A stretch of DNA of 64,000 nucleotides, from the NCBI GenBank assembly GCA_030340625.1, contig JAOPHQ010000947.1, positions 22,422 to 86,421 on the forward strand, in the 5' to 3' direction. Position numbers and translations under genes: made by a program. The DNA is from Merluccius polli (lineage: Eukaryota; Chordata; Actinopteri; Gadiformes; Merlucciidae). The notes beneath the pieces are model-generated. The model had not been told where the DNA came from, did no database searches, and saw only the letters and a program-made list of their open reading frames with translations. The stretch's first letter is position 1, and every line of letters begins with the position of its first letter. Below are positions 1 through 9,592 of the stretch, one piece after another.

Positions 1-60
1 CAGTTTCAGCTGAGCATGCAAAGCTTCCTCTATATGGAAATGACCTGTTTCCACTCATCA
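1..60 (-). promoter_or_regulatory. Promoter end of a V gene lying left of the window
   Basis: The sequence matches the upstream region of every V gene in the window. The octamer-like ATGCAAAG at 16-23 reads CTTTGCAT on the minus strand, one mismatch from the Ig octamer ATTTGCAT. The TATA-like element and the V gene itself would lie before base 1. It marks the window start as the middle of a cassette. Confidence 0.75.
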
Positions 61-579
61 CACTGGGGGTGAGAGTGGATGCAGACCTTCTGGGAGGACC
101 ACTGTATCTCTGCTACATTCACACTATGGGAATACAAATATAGTTTTGCTGGACACAATTGGAATTCATAATCTACAAAACATTTTCTCTGGTTAATTTC
201 ATCTTGGTTTGTATGAAATGCTTTAATTTTCTTATTTGTTAGAAGGAGATACTCGTTACATTGTTACCTAAAACCAGAATAATAGATAATAACATATTAT
301 TCTGTTTATAATAAATGCGTGTTTATTACATGGTCTTGAAGGTTTTTAATTAAGTTAAATTAGTGGACTTGTGTTGAAACAATCAACTATTTTTAGTGTG
401 TCTTCAAGATGTTATGAAAATAAATATACAATATATGCATTTTATTAAATCCATGTACATTCAAGCCATTTAAAGACATCATAAATAATAGCTTTAGTAA
501 TCATATATTAAGGAATTCATTCATTCTTTGTGAAAAGCAAGTGTGTGTGTGTCAGTAAGATGTGTGTTCATGTGCGGGA

Positions 580-656
580 GGTTTTTGTACAGCCTCTTAA
601 TGAGTTTGTATCACTGTGGAGGACTTTTGGTGGAGGCACCAAACTCACCGTTGACT
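580..656 (+). other. J segment 1 with its 23-RSS
   Basis: Nonamer GGTTTTTGT (580-588), 23-bp spacer (589-611) and heptamer CACTGTG (612-618) form a consensus 23-RSS. The J coding part is 619-656. It reads R-T-F-G-G-G-T-K-L-T-V-D, with the FGxG motif of light-chain J. The exon ends in phase 1 at a GTAAGT donor (657) and joins the C exon at 1318. J carrying the 23-RSS is the kappa-type arrangement. Confidence 0.93.
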
Positions 657-1103
657 GTAAGTACAAGGAAACTTTTCTGTACCTGACATATTTCTCATTT
701 TGAAAACTACCTTTATATTAAAATAGGTGTGAAGATGTTTTATTGTATAGATTTTAAGATGTTTTTTCATTGGATAGGTTAAGGACAGTGTAAACATATT
801 CTTGTTCAGTTATTAAATGTAATTGTTAAATTGTTTTCAAGTCATTTCTTTATGATGAGCATTCATCATTTATCAAGAATATAATTTATTTACTATGTAC
901 TTCATGAAATGGGCAAACAAATATCATTCAGGTTCTGTTTTTACTTCTGAAAGTACAGTGATCATTTAATGCTAATTTAATGATAGATATAATAATAATA
1001 ATAATAGAATATTTTATTTTAAATGTATTTGTGTGCTTAAAATATCCTGTTAAAGATTTTTCTTTAGTTTTTTGGCTGAATCCGAAATGAAACATAAGAA
1101 AAA

Positions 1104-1145
1104 GGAAGTGAAACAAATAATTATTAAGAAAAGTTCTGCCACCTG
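1104..1145 (+). promoter_or_regulatory. J-C intron EICE-like element plus E-box
   Basis: GGAAGTGAAA at 1104-1113 is an exact match to the ETS-IRF composite GGAANNGAAA and is preceded by an A run, as in PU.1 sites. CACCTG at 1140-1145 is an E2A-type E-box. PU.1/IRF4 composites and E-boxes drive mammalian light-chain enhancers; enhancer function here is inferred from position and from conservation in all cassettes. Confidence 0.55.
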
Positions 1146-1317
1146 ACAGTTGGTGAAACATTTATATGTGTTATAAATGAATTGATATTAATTCCCACAT
1201 TACAATCAACAACTCCAACTCTTGGTGAATATTCATGTTCCCTTCCCTCTGTGCTCCCTATGAGTGGTGATGGTAACTGAGCCTGTTGTCCACTTGTCTC
1301 CACTCTCTCTCTTCCAG

Positions 1318-1640
1318 TGGGAGTGGTGCAGCCCAGGCTGAGCGTCCTCCCTCCCTCCAGAGTGGAGCTGGAGCAGGGCAGCGCTACACTGCTGTGTCTG
1401 GCCAGTGGGGGCTTCCCCTCAGACTGGACGCTTGGCTGGAAGGTGGAGGGCAGCAGCAGGTCTGGGGGGGTGTCAGATAGTCTGGGGGTCCTGGGGAAAG
1501 ATGGCCACTACGGCTGGAGCAGCACCTTGACCCTCCCTGCAGACCAGTGGAGGAAGGCGGGCTCAGTGAGCTGTGAGGCCAGTAAGAGTGGCCAGACGCC
1601 TGTCGCTCAAACCCTGAATCCTGGCCAGTGTTCAGAGTAG
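1318..1640 (+). CDS. Ig light-chain constant exon C1
   Basis: This single exon encodes one C1-set Ig domain of about 106 residues, the constant half of a secreted or B-cell-receptor light chain. It begins after a pyrimidine-rich TTCCAG acceptor and completes a Leu codon with the last base of J. Visible landmarks are Cys26 and Cys85 (intradomain disulphide), Trp40, the S-T-L-T-L-P strand, and Cys104 in the C-terminal Q-C-S-E, the expected bond to the heavy chain. The stop is at 1638-1640 and an AATAAA signal at 1819-1824. The open frame begins with GTG at the splice site, which is not a translation start; the real start is the V leader. L1/L3-type assignment is from sequence style. The J at 619-656 is its only J. 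Confidence 0.93.
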
Positions 1641-2570
1641 AGAGGCTCCAGCATGGAAGTACTGTACAATACAAATCTCCTCTGACACGTCTGCTTCATA
1701 TCTCTCTGTCTAAGGTAGCGCTGCAGCTTGTGATGATCATATAACATGTCTTTGATCCATTAGCATTATGCTTTCTGGTGTTTACCCCTTGCTTGGATTT
1801 ATCACATGTTGAAGATTTAATAAAGATGTAAACAATAATTCATTCCTTGCACTCATTTCCAATTGTATCTCTGTCCTTTTCAATTCATCTTTCTTTAAAA
1901 GAGTATACAAATCATCTGTTAAATGTCGTACTAAAACAAGTTTCACTACCATTTTGAATGAAGGGTTAAAGCTATGGTGTGATGAGCAAAGTGTTGGTTG
2001 TGTGGATGTGCTTGGAAAGTGTGTTCACTGTATTCAGTGGACCAGTGTCAGTCATAGAGCCACTGCTGCTGAGATGACCCATGTGTGTCACACTTAATTT
2101 ATATCACTTCATGAAATGTTAGTTCAGGGGGATGTCCAGTTTTCTGCAGATACCAACTTAGAAACATGTAAAAGTACGTCTCACAACACATTCAGTATCT
2201 CTCACCAAGACATATGAACCCTAGCCTGCTGAGTGGAAACAGTAACATATTCATAATGTTCATATGAGTCATAGACTAAACTGACATCGCTAAAAGATGT
2301 GGTTCATTAAACGTATTCTGTGTTCAGTGAACCGTAGCGATTCAAATGATGTCCAGTTTTAGCAGATGTGCACCTGTGTCTCTTGAGTGTCAGGAAGTCA
2401 GTGGAAATGTAGGGCTGAGCTCTCAGAAGAGTCTCTGGAGAGTACAGTGAAAGCAGTTTGTGTGCCCGTCTACACAGCAGCTCACTGGTGCCCTCTTGTG
2501 TCAAATCACAGCCAATTCAATAAAGAGTGATTCCATGAACTCAACTCTGTTCAGGTCCATGTTGAATAAT
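1641..2570. other. Conserved C-downstream block, copy 1
   Basis: The first ~180 bases are the C 3' UTR. The rest is non-coding and nearly identical in all ten cassettes, including the gutted one. It holds E-boxes (CACCTG near 2370) and a minus-strand open frame at 2307-2504 with no recognisable domain. A 3' regulatory role is possible but not shown. Confidence 0.6.
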
Positions 2571-2845
2571 ATTGTAACCGTGTTGTATGTCTGGAGAGTG
2601 CTCTACCATAAAGTAATTTAAAACACATTTCTTTAATAAATCCCTTAAGATAAATATTCATCACAACAATAGAAATCCACATACAATGTACACTAACTAT
2701 GGAGAGGCTGCAGATAAATGCCACAGGGGACCACACACATAACTACCAGCAGAATAAGGGCAGAAAAGGGTTACTTCTTGCGGTGCCATATGCCCCGTAC
2801 TTACACCGCTGCAACCACTCCTCACAATACTGCTCTGTTGAAATA

Positions 2846-4040
2846 TTTATTTATTTATATTTATTATACAGGAAAGTATTAAAAGTAACAAAGTTACAAT
2901 TTAAAACGGGCCTGACTCAGTAAAAAGCTGATTTCCAGCAGGTTCCTGTTCTGCAGCACATGTAACAGGGACAAGGCACATCACACGTCACCAGGGCCGG
3001 GTCTAGACAGGCATGTATGAGGGGGCAGACACAAATCTTGAGGGGGCATTGTGCTCCAGCACCTTTTACCATGTCTAACTGACAAATTCACTCACTAGGA
3101 TGCGGCTACACTGAACAAGTCATTTGCATACTGAAGGGTGATTGGAAGTTGGGTCTCCGCTCGCTGCAGACAGCTATCCCTCACAGCGAGCCGGCAGCAG
3201 GCCGATACACTGAGCAGAGCGAAAAGGGGAGATGGAGCGGAGGCGAGAAACATGACACGAGAAACAACTTGATATATTTTATATTTGAGGGGGCAAGCAA
3301 GAAATTAAGACATTAAGAAGTGGAGCGGAGGAGAGAGGCATGAGATAATAAAAATATATGAAATATAATATATTTTGGGGGATTTAGATTGAGGGGGCAC
3401 AACATTTATTTGAGGGGGCCAGGCCCCCTCTTGCCCTGCCTAGACCCGGCCCTGCACGTCACATTTACATCCAACACATAACAGGGACATAGCACGTCAG
3501 ACATCAGTAGGACAATCATATAGACAGCAGACTGAGCACAGACAGTGGTCTATAAAAGTCAGTGTTCGCAAGTGTATGTGTTGAGGAGTAACAGTTTCTA
3601 AGCTTTTTTGAACTGTGTGATGGATTGTAATGCTCTAATGTGATAAGGAATGCCATTCCAGACTTTGGTGAAGCTATGGATGAAGGACCTCTGCCCATAG
3701 CCATTATTGTTTGCGGGCACTGGGTGGAGGGCCATGGAGACGGATGTAGTGACTCGCAATTGGGGCATGTTATGTGTTGGTAAGAGGGAGATGAGTGTTT
3801 GTGAGGTGCTGAGTTGGAGTTGAAAATAAAATGTGATAGCATGACTGTAAATAACATTTTGAAAGGACAGAGCACGTGATTGAGTCAGTGCAGTGCAGTG
3901 GTGTGTCCATTTAGGAAGATTGCTGTGGATCTTTAAAGCTTGGTTGTATAGCCGTGCGATGGGTTCAGTAACTTCCTTGGTGGTGAGAGACCATATTGGT
4001 AAACAGTAAGAAATGGTTGAGAATACAATCGCATGCAGGT
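2846..4040 (-). mobile_element. 5'-truncated LINE (non-LTR retrotransposon)
   Basis: Other type A spacers lack this stretch, so it is an insertion; at most 4 bp (AATA) are duplicated at the ends. On the minus strand, codons from about 4040 down to a stop at 3598 encode the C-terminal part of a LINE reverse transcriptase, with Y-C-L-P-I-W, an A-R-L-Y-N-Q-A-L-K-I stretch and the late S-F-T-K-V-W-N-G-I-P motif. The 3' UTR lies to the left and ends in AAAT-type repeats at 2846-2870. A hAT MITE interrupts the 3' UTR. The clade (Rex/CR1/L2-like) is not resolved. Confidence 0.75.
2992..3454. mobile_element. Non-autonomous hAT transposon (MITE)
   Basis: The ends are CAGGGCCGGGTCTAG at the left and its near-perfect inverse at the right. 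The 8-bp target duplication CACGTCAC (2984-2991 and 3455-3462) is the hAT signature. The 463-bp body has no transposase frame and has G-rich stretches near both ends. It sits inside the LINE 3' UTR, so it is the younger insertion. Confidence 0.88.
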
Positions 4041-4343
4041 AATACCACAAATACAATGCATCAAATGCACCACCAGCCCTGAGCCCCTCAAACAGCAGAC
4101 GAGATAGAAATACACAAAACTGAACCCAGAAGCAAACTAAAGAAAACCAAAACAGCTGCAAAGCTGCAACTGAAGCAGAGTAACTAAATACAACACAACT
4201 AAAGGCAAACTAAAGGCAAACCAAGACCAGACAGCAGTGGCAGTGAGAGTCTGCAAAAGGAAACCTGTAGCATTAATCACCGTTCCTCTCATAATGTATG
4301 CATACGCAGTCATTTAAACAATTCAAAGTAGAGAGAGAGTCAC

Positions 4344-4436
4344 CTGGGCTGTCCACAATGTCCCACACTACAACAAAGTAGCGGGGAAGGCTCTTCCCAA
4401 CGGCGACCCCCAAGCCTGGTACCTCGGCACGTCCCG
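4344..4436 (-). other. Exon-like GC-rich segment, unidentified
   Basis: On the minus strand a 93-nt segment is bounded by a TATTTCCAG acceptor and a CAG|GTGACT donor. A second possible donor (CAG|GTATGT) lies at 4558. One frame is open across it (L-G-V-A-V-G-K-S-L-P-R-Y-F-V-V-V-W-D-I-V-D). No family recognised. All six type A spacers carry it. It may be a 5' exon of a co-duplicated gene fragment or chance. Confidence 0.3.
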
Positions 4437-4734
4437 CTGGAAATACACATGAACACACGGGAACAGCGCGGCGCATGGACCGTGAGCCTGGCATACAGTT
4501 ACAATTTAACCCCCTGAGGTCAGCAACACAAACAGCGGGACAGCGCACGCCACATACCTGAACCGGAAGCGGAAACACAGCAGCGGAGAAAGAAAGAGGG
4601 GAAGCTAGGGTGAGGTATTCATGCTATGCGGGAATACCCCATACACTATGTAACCAGCTGGTTACAATGGAGTACAGCTTCAGCAGCAGCATGCGTGTCA
4701 TTGGGTTCGCCTGGTAGCAGACGGAGGCCAGTGT

Positions 4735-4821
4735 TTAGCGGTGGTTCCTCATGGCTTCCTTAGCTGCCAGGATGAGGGCTGTGAGGGTGGGCCGAGGCTC
4801 GGCCATCTCCAGGAACGGATG
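4735..4821 (-). pseudogene. PAK2-like terminal kinase exon, copy 1
   Basis: Reading minus, a TTTGGCAG acceptor is followed by 28 codons and TAA. The peptide starts H-P-F-L-E-M-A-E-P and continues L-T-A-L-I-L-A-A-K-E-A-M-R-N-H-R. This matches the C-terminus of group I p21-activated kinases, PAK2 best (HPFL..A.P...LT.LILAAKEAM...R). I find no earlier kinase exons in the window, so it is a stranded last exon amplified with the cassette. Six of seven copies keep an open frame. Confidence 0.72.
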
Positions 4822-4954
4822 CTGCCAAACAACAGCGTTGGTTAACGTCACAAAGGAAACATGTTGTTGCATCTGCACCAGTCTACTGTAGCCAAGACGT
4901 GTCTGTGAATTGTAGTTCAAGCCTACTAGAGACTTGATTGGATGGTTTGGGTGG

Positions 4955-5076
<122 letters not shown>

Positions 5077-5346
5077 CTCTGTGATTAAACTGCTCAGTGA
5101 CGAGCAAGGCAGTGTTGTAGTGTTGAGCTATCCAGAAGGGAGTAGATAGAGCAAGGTGTATTGTGGAGCCACCAGGCTGACAAGGCCGTCCACATGGGCT
5201 GGGGAGAGACTTCAGCACCGAGGACAGCGACAGTCCCCCCACAGAGGGGGGCTGGGTGAGGTCACTGAGGATCAATGCTATTCAACACCGCTGCTGCAGG
5301 TTTGGCAGTCAGCCTCACCTGCAGCCACTCACTAATTAAGACTCAC

Positions 5347-5398
<52 letters not shown>

Positions 5399-5629
5399 GA
5401 GAGGTTGTAATTACATTCAATATGTTGCATTTGTATTCAATATATTGTATATAATAATATGTTGTAGTTGTTTATCAAATATTGAAGTTGAGGTTGAATT
5501 TGTATGTATTATGTTATTTCTTGCACATATAGCTGTAGTAGTTGAGGTCGTTGTATTTCCAATAAGTTGTATTTGAGGCTGTATTTGTATTTAATATTTA
5601 ATTGAGGTAAGACATGTATATACTATGTT

Positions 5630-6291
5630 GTAGTTGAGGTAGTAGTTGTGTGTAATATGTGGTAGTTGAGGTAGTAGTTGTATGTAATGTGTGGTAGTTG
5701 AGGTAGTGGTTGTATGTAATATGTGGTAGTTGAGGTAGTAGTTGTGTGTAATATGTGGTAGTTGAGGTAGTAATTGTATGTAATATGTGGTAGTTGAGGT
5801 AGTGGTTGTGTGTAATATGTGGTAGTTGAGGTAGTAGTTGTGTGTAATATGTGGTAGCTGAGGTAGTAGTTGTATGTAATATGTGGTAGTTGAGGTAGTA
5901 GTTGTGTGTAATATGTGGTAGTTGAGGTAGTAGTTGTGTGTAATATGTGGTAGTTGAGGTAGTAGTTGTGTGTAATATGTGGTAGTTGAGGTAGTAGTTG
6001 TGTGTAATATGTGGTAGTTGAGGTAGTAGTTGTGTGTAATATTTGGTAGTTGAGGTAGTAGTTGTGTGTAATATGTGGTAGTTGAGGTAGTACTTTTGTG
6101 TAATATGTGGTAGTTGAGGTAGTAGTTGTGTGTAATATGTGGTAGTTGAGGTAGTAGTTGTGTGTGATATGTGGTAGTTGAGGTGGTAGTTGTGTGTAAT
6201 ATGTGGTAGTTGAGGTAGTAGTTGTATGTAATATGTGGTAGTTGAGGTAGTAGTTGTGTGTAATATGTGGTAGTTGAGGTAGTAGCTGTAT
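5630..6291. repeat. 32-bp minisatellite, array 1 (about 20 copies)
   Basis: Tandem 32-bp unit built around GGTAGTTGAGGTAGTAGTTG, with a variable TGTGTGTAAT or TATGTAAT part. It ends about 160 bp before the V-RSS, followed by a V-proximal stretch that is the same in all cassettes and has the palindrome CAGCAGGTTCCTGCTG at 6398-6413. Confidence 0.95.
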
Positions 6292-6448
6292 ATTTAATAA
6301 TGTGGAGGAATATAATGTGGTGCTGGGTTGAGGCCCCTGGTTAGAGCAGCTCTGTGCTCAGCGCTCTGTGTCAGAGTCTCTTCCCCCTCAGCAGCTGCAG
6401 CAGGTTCCTGCTGTAACAGCTCAGTGTCTACGCAGTCTGACTGAGGGA

Positions 6449-6476
6449 GGTTTTTGTACGGCTCTCAATCACTGTG
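6449..6476 (-). other. V1 12-RSS
   Basis: Reading from V outward: heptamer CACAGTG (6476-6470), 12-bp spacer, nonamer ACAAAAACC (6457-6449). Both elements are perfect consensus. RAG pairs it with a 23-RSS next to a J. Confidence 0.95.
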
Positions 6477-6947
6477 TGAACACGCTGCCACTACTATGGT
6501 AACTCTGACAGTAATAAACTGCTGCATCTTCACGCTGGGCGCCGTTGATGGTCAGAGAGAAGTCAGTGCTGCTTCCACTGCCACTAAACCGAGCTGGTGT
6601 TGATGATTCACGTGTAGCTGCAAGTCTTATTATGAGCTTGGGGGCTTCTCCAGGTTTCTGTTGGTACCAGTGTAGATAATGACCATAACTCGAGTGGTAG
6701 TAAACTGCTGGGTTGGTTTTACAGGTCAGAGTGACTGAGGATCCTGGAGTAAAAGACTTTACTGGTGGCTGAGTCACAGTCACCTGACTGCTGGTTCCTA
6801 TAGGAAACATACAAACAAAACATTGAGTTATCCAGTAGAAAACACAAGCAGACAAAGAAGGGGGTCCACATTTTGATGGAGTTGAATGAACCGACCTGCT
6901 AAGGATCCACAGACCACTGTCCAGAACAGGAGGCTGAGGGGATTCAT
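6477..6947 (-). CDS. Ig light-chain V1 (kappa-like), intact
   Basis: The leader exon is 6947-6896 (MNPLSLLFWTVVCGSLAG, a signal peptide with a hydrophobic core) and ends at a GT donor in phase 1. The intron is 98 bp with a CTATAG acceptor. The V exon is 6797-6477 and stops at the heptamer. It reads Q-V-T-V-T-Q-P-P, then Cys in T-L-T-C-K-T-N, W-Y-Q-Q-K-P-G in FR2, and Y-Y-C-Q-S at the end of FR3. CDR1 contains YYHSSYGHYLH and the germline CDR3 is QSYHSSGSVF. Unlike its relatives it has K-L-I-I-R-L-A in FR2/CDR2. It points away from J2 (7634) and must invert to join it. The upstream frame (M-S-A-C-V-F...) is intron read-through, not the start. Confidence 0.93.
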
Positions 6948-7012
6948 GGTTGCCACGGTTTCTGGGGTGTTGAGTGACAGCTCAGAGTCCTGCAGTGTTG
7001 AACTCAGAGGAC

Positions 7013-7055
7013 TTTAAACCCTCTCAGAAGCCCAGTTTCAGCTGAGCATGCAAAG
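7013..7055 (-). promoter_or_regulatory. V1 promoter
   Basis: Octamer-like CTTTGCAT (minus; 7055-7048) lies about 30 bp before the TATA-like TTTAAA (7018-7013), about 65 bp upstream of the leader ATG. This octamer/TATA order is that of Ig V promoters. The 540 bp onward to J2-RSS is AT-rich with no gene seen; this copy and the one after V4 share a variant of that spacer. Confidence 0.75.
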
Positions 7056-7594
7056 CTTCCTCTATATGGAAATGACCTGTTTCCACTCATCACACTGGGG
7101 GTGAGAGTGGATGCAGACCTTCTGGGAGGACCACTGTATCTCTGCTACATTCACACTATGGGAATACAAACATCATTTTGGAGGAAACGATGGGAATTCA
7201 TAATCTATAACTTATTCTCTGAATTAGGGTAATTCCTGCTGGTTTGTATGAAATCTGTTGCTTATATTTATTTCTGAAAATACACAGATGCTATATAAAT
7301 ATTTCAAAAGAGATAATATATTATATCTGTGTGTAATAACTGCATGAAGCCTATGTACATAATTACAAAGATTGGCTGAGTTTCAAAAGTTGATAAATTA
7401 TGTTGAAAATATCTACACAATACTAAACGTTTTATAAAAATATATGTAGGATTTATATTTTATTATAAATCTACTTAACTTAAAACACACAAATGACATT
7501 GCTAACCATAACTTTATTGGATTGAATCGTTGATTCATTTTTCTGTGATAAGTTAGTGTGTGTGTGTCAGTAAGATGTGTGTTCATGTGCGGGA

Positions 7595-7671
7595 GGTTTT
7601 TGTACAGCCTCTTAATGAGTTTGTATCACTGTGGGTGACTTTTGGTGGAGGCACCAAACTCACCGTTGACT
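7595..7671 (+). other. J segment 2 with its 23-RSS
   Basis: Nonamer 7595-7603, 23-bp spacer, heptamer 7627-7633, J 7634-7671. It encodes V-T-F-G-G-G-T-K-L-T-V-D and ends at a GTAAGT donor. Confidence 0.93.
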
Positions 7672-8121
7672 GTAAGTACAAGGAAACTTTTCTTTACCTG
7701 ACATATTACTAATTTTGAAAACTACCTTTATATTAAAATGGGTGTGAAGATTATTTATTGTATAGATTTTAAGATGTTTTTTTCATTGGATGGTTAAAGG
7801 ACAGTGTAAACATATTCTTCTTCAGTTATTAAATGTAATTGTTAAATTGTTTTCAAGTCATTTCTTTATGATGAGCATTCATCATTTATCAAGAATATAA
7901 TTAATTTACTATGTACTTCATGAAATGGGCAAACAAATATCATTCAGGTTCTGTTTTTACTTCTGAAAGTACAGTGATCATTTAATGCTATTTTAATGAT
8001 AGATGATATAATATAATAATGATAGAATATTTTATTTGAAATGTATTTGTGTGCTTAAAATATCCTGTTAAAGATTTTTCTGTACTTTTTTGGCCGAATG
8101 CGAAAAGAAATATAAGAAAAA

Positions 8122-8163
8122 GGAAGTGAAACAAATAATTTTAAAGAAAAGTTCTGCCACCTG
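8122..8163 (+). promoter_or_regulatory. EICE-like element plus E-box, cassette 2
   Basis: GGAAGTGAAA 8122-8131 and CACCTG 8158-8163 in the J2-C2 intron, same spacing as in cassette 1. Confidence 0.55.
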
Positions 8164-8335
8164 ACAGTTGGTGAAACATTTAAATGTGTTATGAATGAAT
8201 TGATATTAATTTCCACATTACAATCAACAGCTCCAACTCTTGGTGAATATTCATGTTCCCTTCCCTCTGTGCTCCCTATGAGTGGTGATGGTAACTGAGC
8301 CTGTTGTCCACTTGTCTCCTCTCTCTCTCTTCCAG

Positions 8336-8658
8336 TGGGAGTGGTGCAGCCCAGGCTGAGCGTCCTCCCTCCCTCCAGAGTGGAGCTGGAGCAGGGCAGC
8401 GCTACACTGCTGTGTCTGGCCAGTGGGGGCTTCCCCTCAGACTGGACGCTTGGCTGGAAGGTGGAGGGCAGCAGCAGGTCTGGGGGGGTGTCAGCTAGTC
8501 TGGGGGTCCTGGGGAAAGATGGCCACTACGGCTGGAGCAGCACCTTGACCCTCCCTGCAGACCAGTGGAGGAAGGCGGGCTCAGTGAGCTGTGAGGCCAG
8601 TAAGAGTGGCCAGACGCCTGTCGCTCAAACCCTGAATCCTGGCCAGTGTTCAGAGTAG
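8336..8658 (+). CDS. Ig light-chain constant exon C2
   Basis: Same C1-set domain as C1 with one visible change, Asp53 to Ala (V-S-A-S-L-G). Splice acceptor, three key cysteines and stop are intact. PolyA signal AATAAA at 8837-8842. Confidence 0.93.
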
Positions 8659-9592
8659 AGAGGCTCCAGCATGGAAGTACTGTACCATACAAATCTCCTC
8701 TGACACGTCTGCTTTATATCTCTCTGTCTAAGGTAGCGCTGCAGCTTGTGATGATCATATAACATGTCTTTGATCCATTAGCATTATGCTTTCTGGTGTT
8801 TACCCCTTGCTTGGATTTGTCACATGTTGAAGATTTAATAAAGATGTAGAAAGTAATTCATTCCTTGCACTCATTTCCAATCGTATCTCTGTCCTTTTCA
8901 ATTCATCTTGCTTTAAAAGAGTACACAAAACATCTGCTAAATGTCTTACTAAAACAAGTTTCACTACCATTTTGAATGAAGGGTTAAAGCTATGGTGTGA
9001 TGAGCAAAGTGTTGGTTGTGTGGATGTGCTTGGAAAGTGTGTTCACTGTATTCAGTGGACCAGTGTCAGTCATAGAGCCACTGCTGCTGAGATGACCCAT
9101 GTGTGTCACACTGACTTTGTGTCACTTCATAAAATGGTAGTTTAGGGGGATGTCCAGTTTTCTGCAGATACCAACTTAGAAACATGTAAAAGTACGTCTC
9201 ACAACACATTCAGTATCTCTCACCAAGACATATGAACCCTAGCCTGCTGAGTGGTGGAAACAGTAACATATTCATAAAGTTCATATGAGTCAAAGACTAA
9301 ACTGACATCGCAAAAAGATGTGGTTCATTAAAACGTATTCTGTGTTCAGTGAACCGTAGCGATTCAAATGATGTCCAGTTTTAGCAGATGTGCACCTGTG
9401 TCTCTTGAGTGTCAGGAAGTCAGTGGAAATGTAGGGCTGAGCTCTCAGAAGAGTCTCTGGAGAGTCCAGTGAAAGCAGTTTGTGTGCCCGTCTACACAGC
9501 AGCTCACTGGTGCCCTCTTGTGTCAAATCACAGCCAATTCAATAAAGAGTGATTCCATGAACTCAACTCTGTTCAGGTCCATGTTGAATAAT
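8659..9592. other. Conserved C-downstream block, copy 2
   Basis: 3' UTR then the non-coding block shared by all cassettes; about 98% alike by eye to copy 1. No gene seen. Confidence 0.6.

Noticed and set aside
1384..1674. 96-codon minus-strand frame opposite each C exon, and a 64-codon plus-strand frame (1286-1480)
   Set aside because: Shadow frames of the conserved, GC-rich C exon. They recur because the exon does.
2307..2504. Minus-strand frame of 65-71 codons behind each C (M-T-Q-E-G-T-S-E-L-L)
   Set aside because: Repeated in all cassettes only because the DNA block is. No domain, no codon-position bias that I can see by eye. Kept only as part of the block.
5630..6291. CRISPR-like array
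   Set aside because: Units are directly adjacent with no unique spacers, and the genome is a vertebrate's.
5630..6291. True let-7 microRNA genes
   Set aside because: One base is missing within the mature sequence and there is no opposing arm for a hairpin. Kept as a low-certainty finding only.
6798..6855. V genes starting at the upstream Met (M-S-A-C-V-F-Y-W-I-T-Q)
   Set aside because: This is the short leader intron in frame. The separate leader exon with signal peptide and GT/AG sites is the better start.
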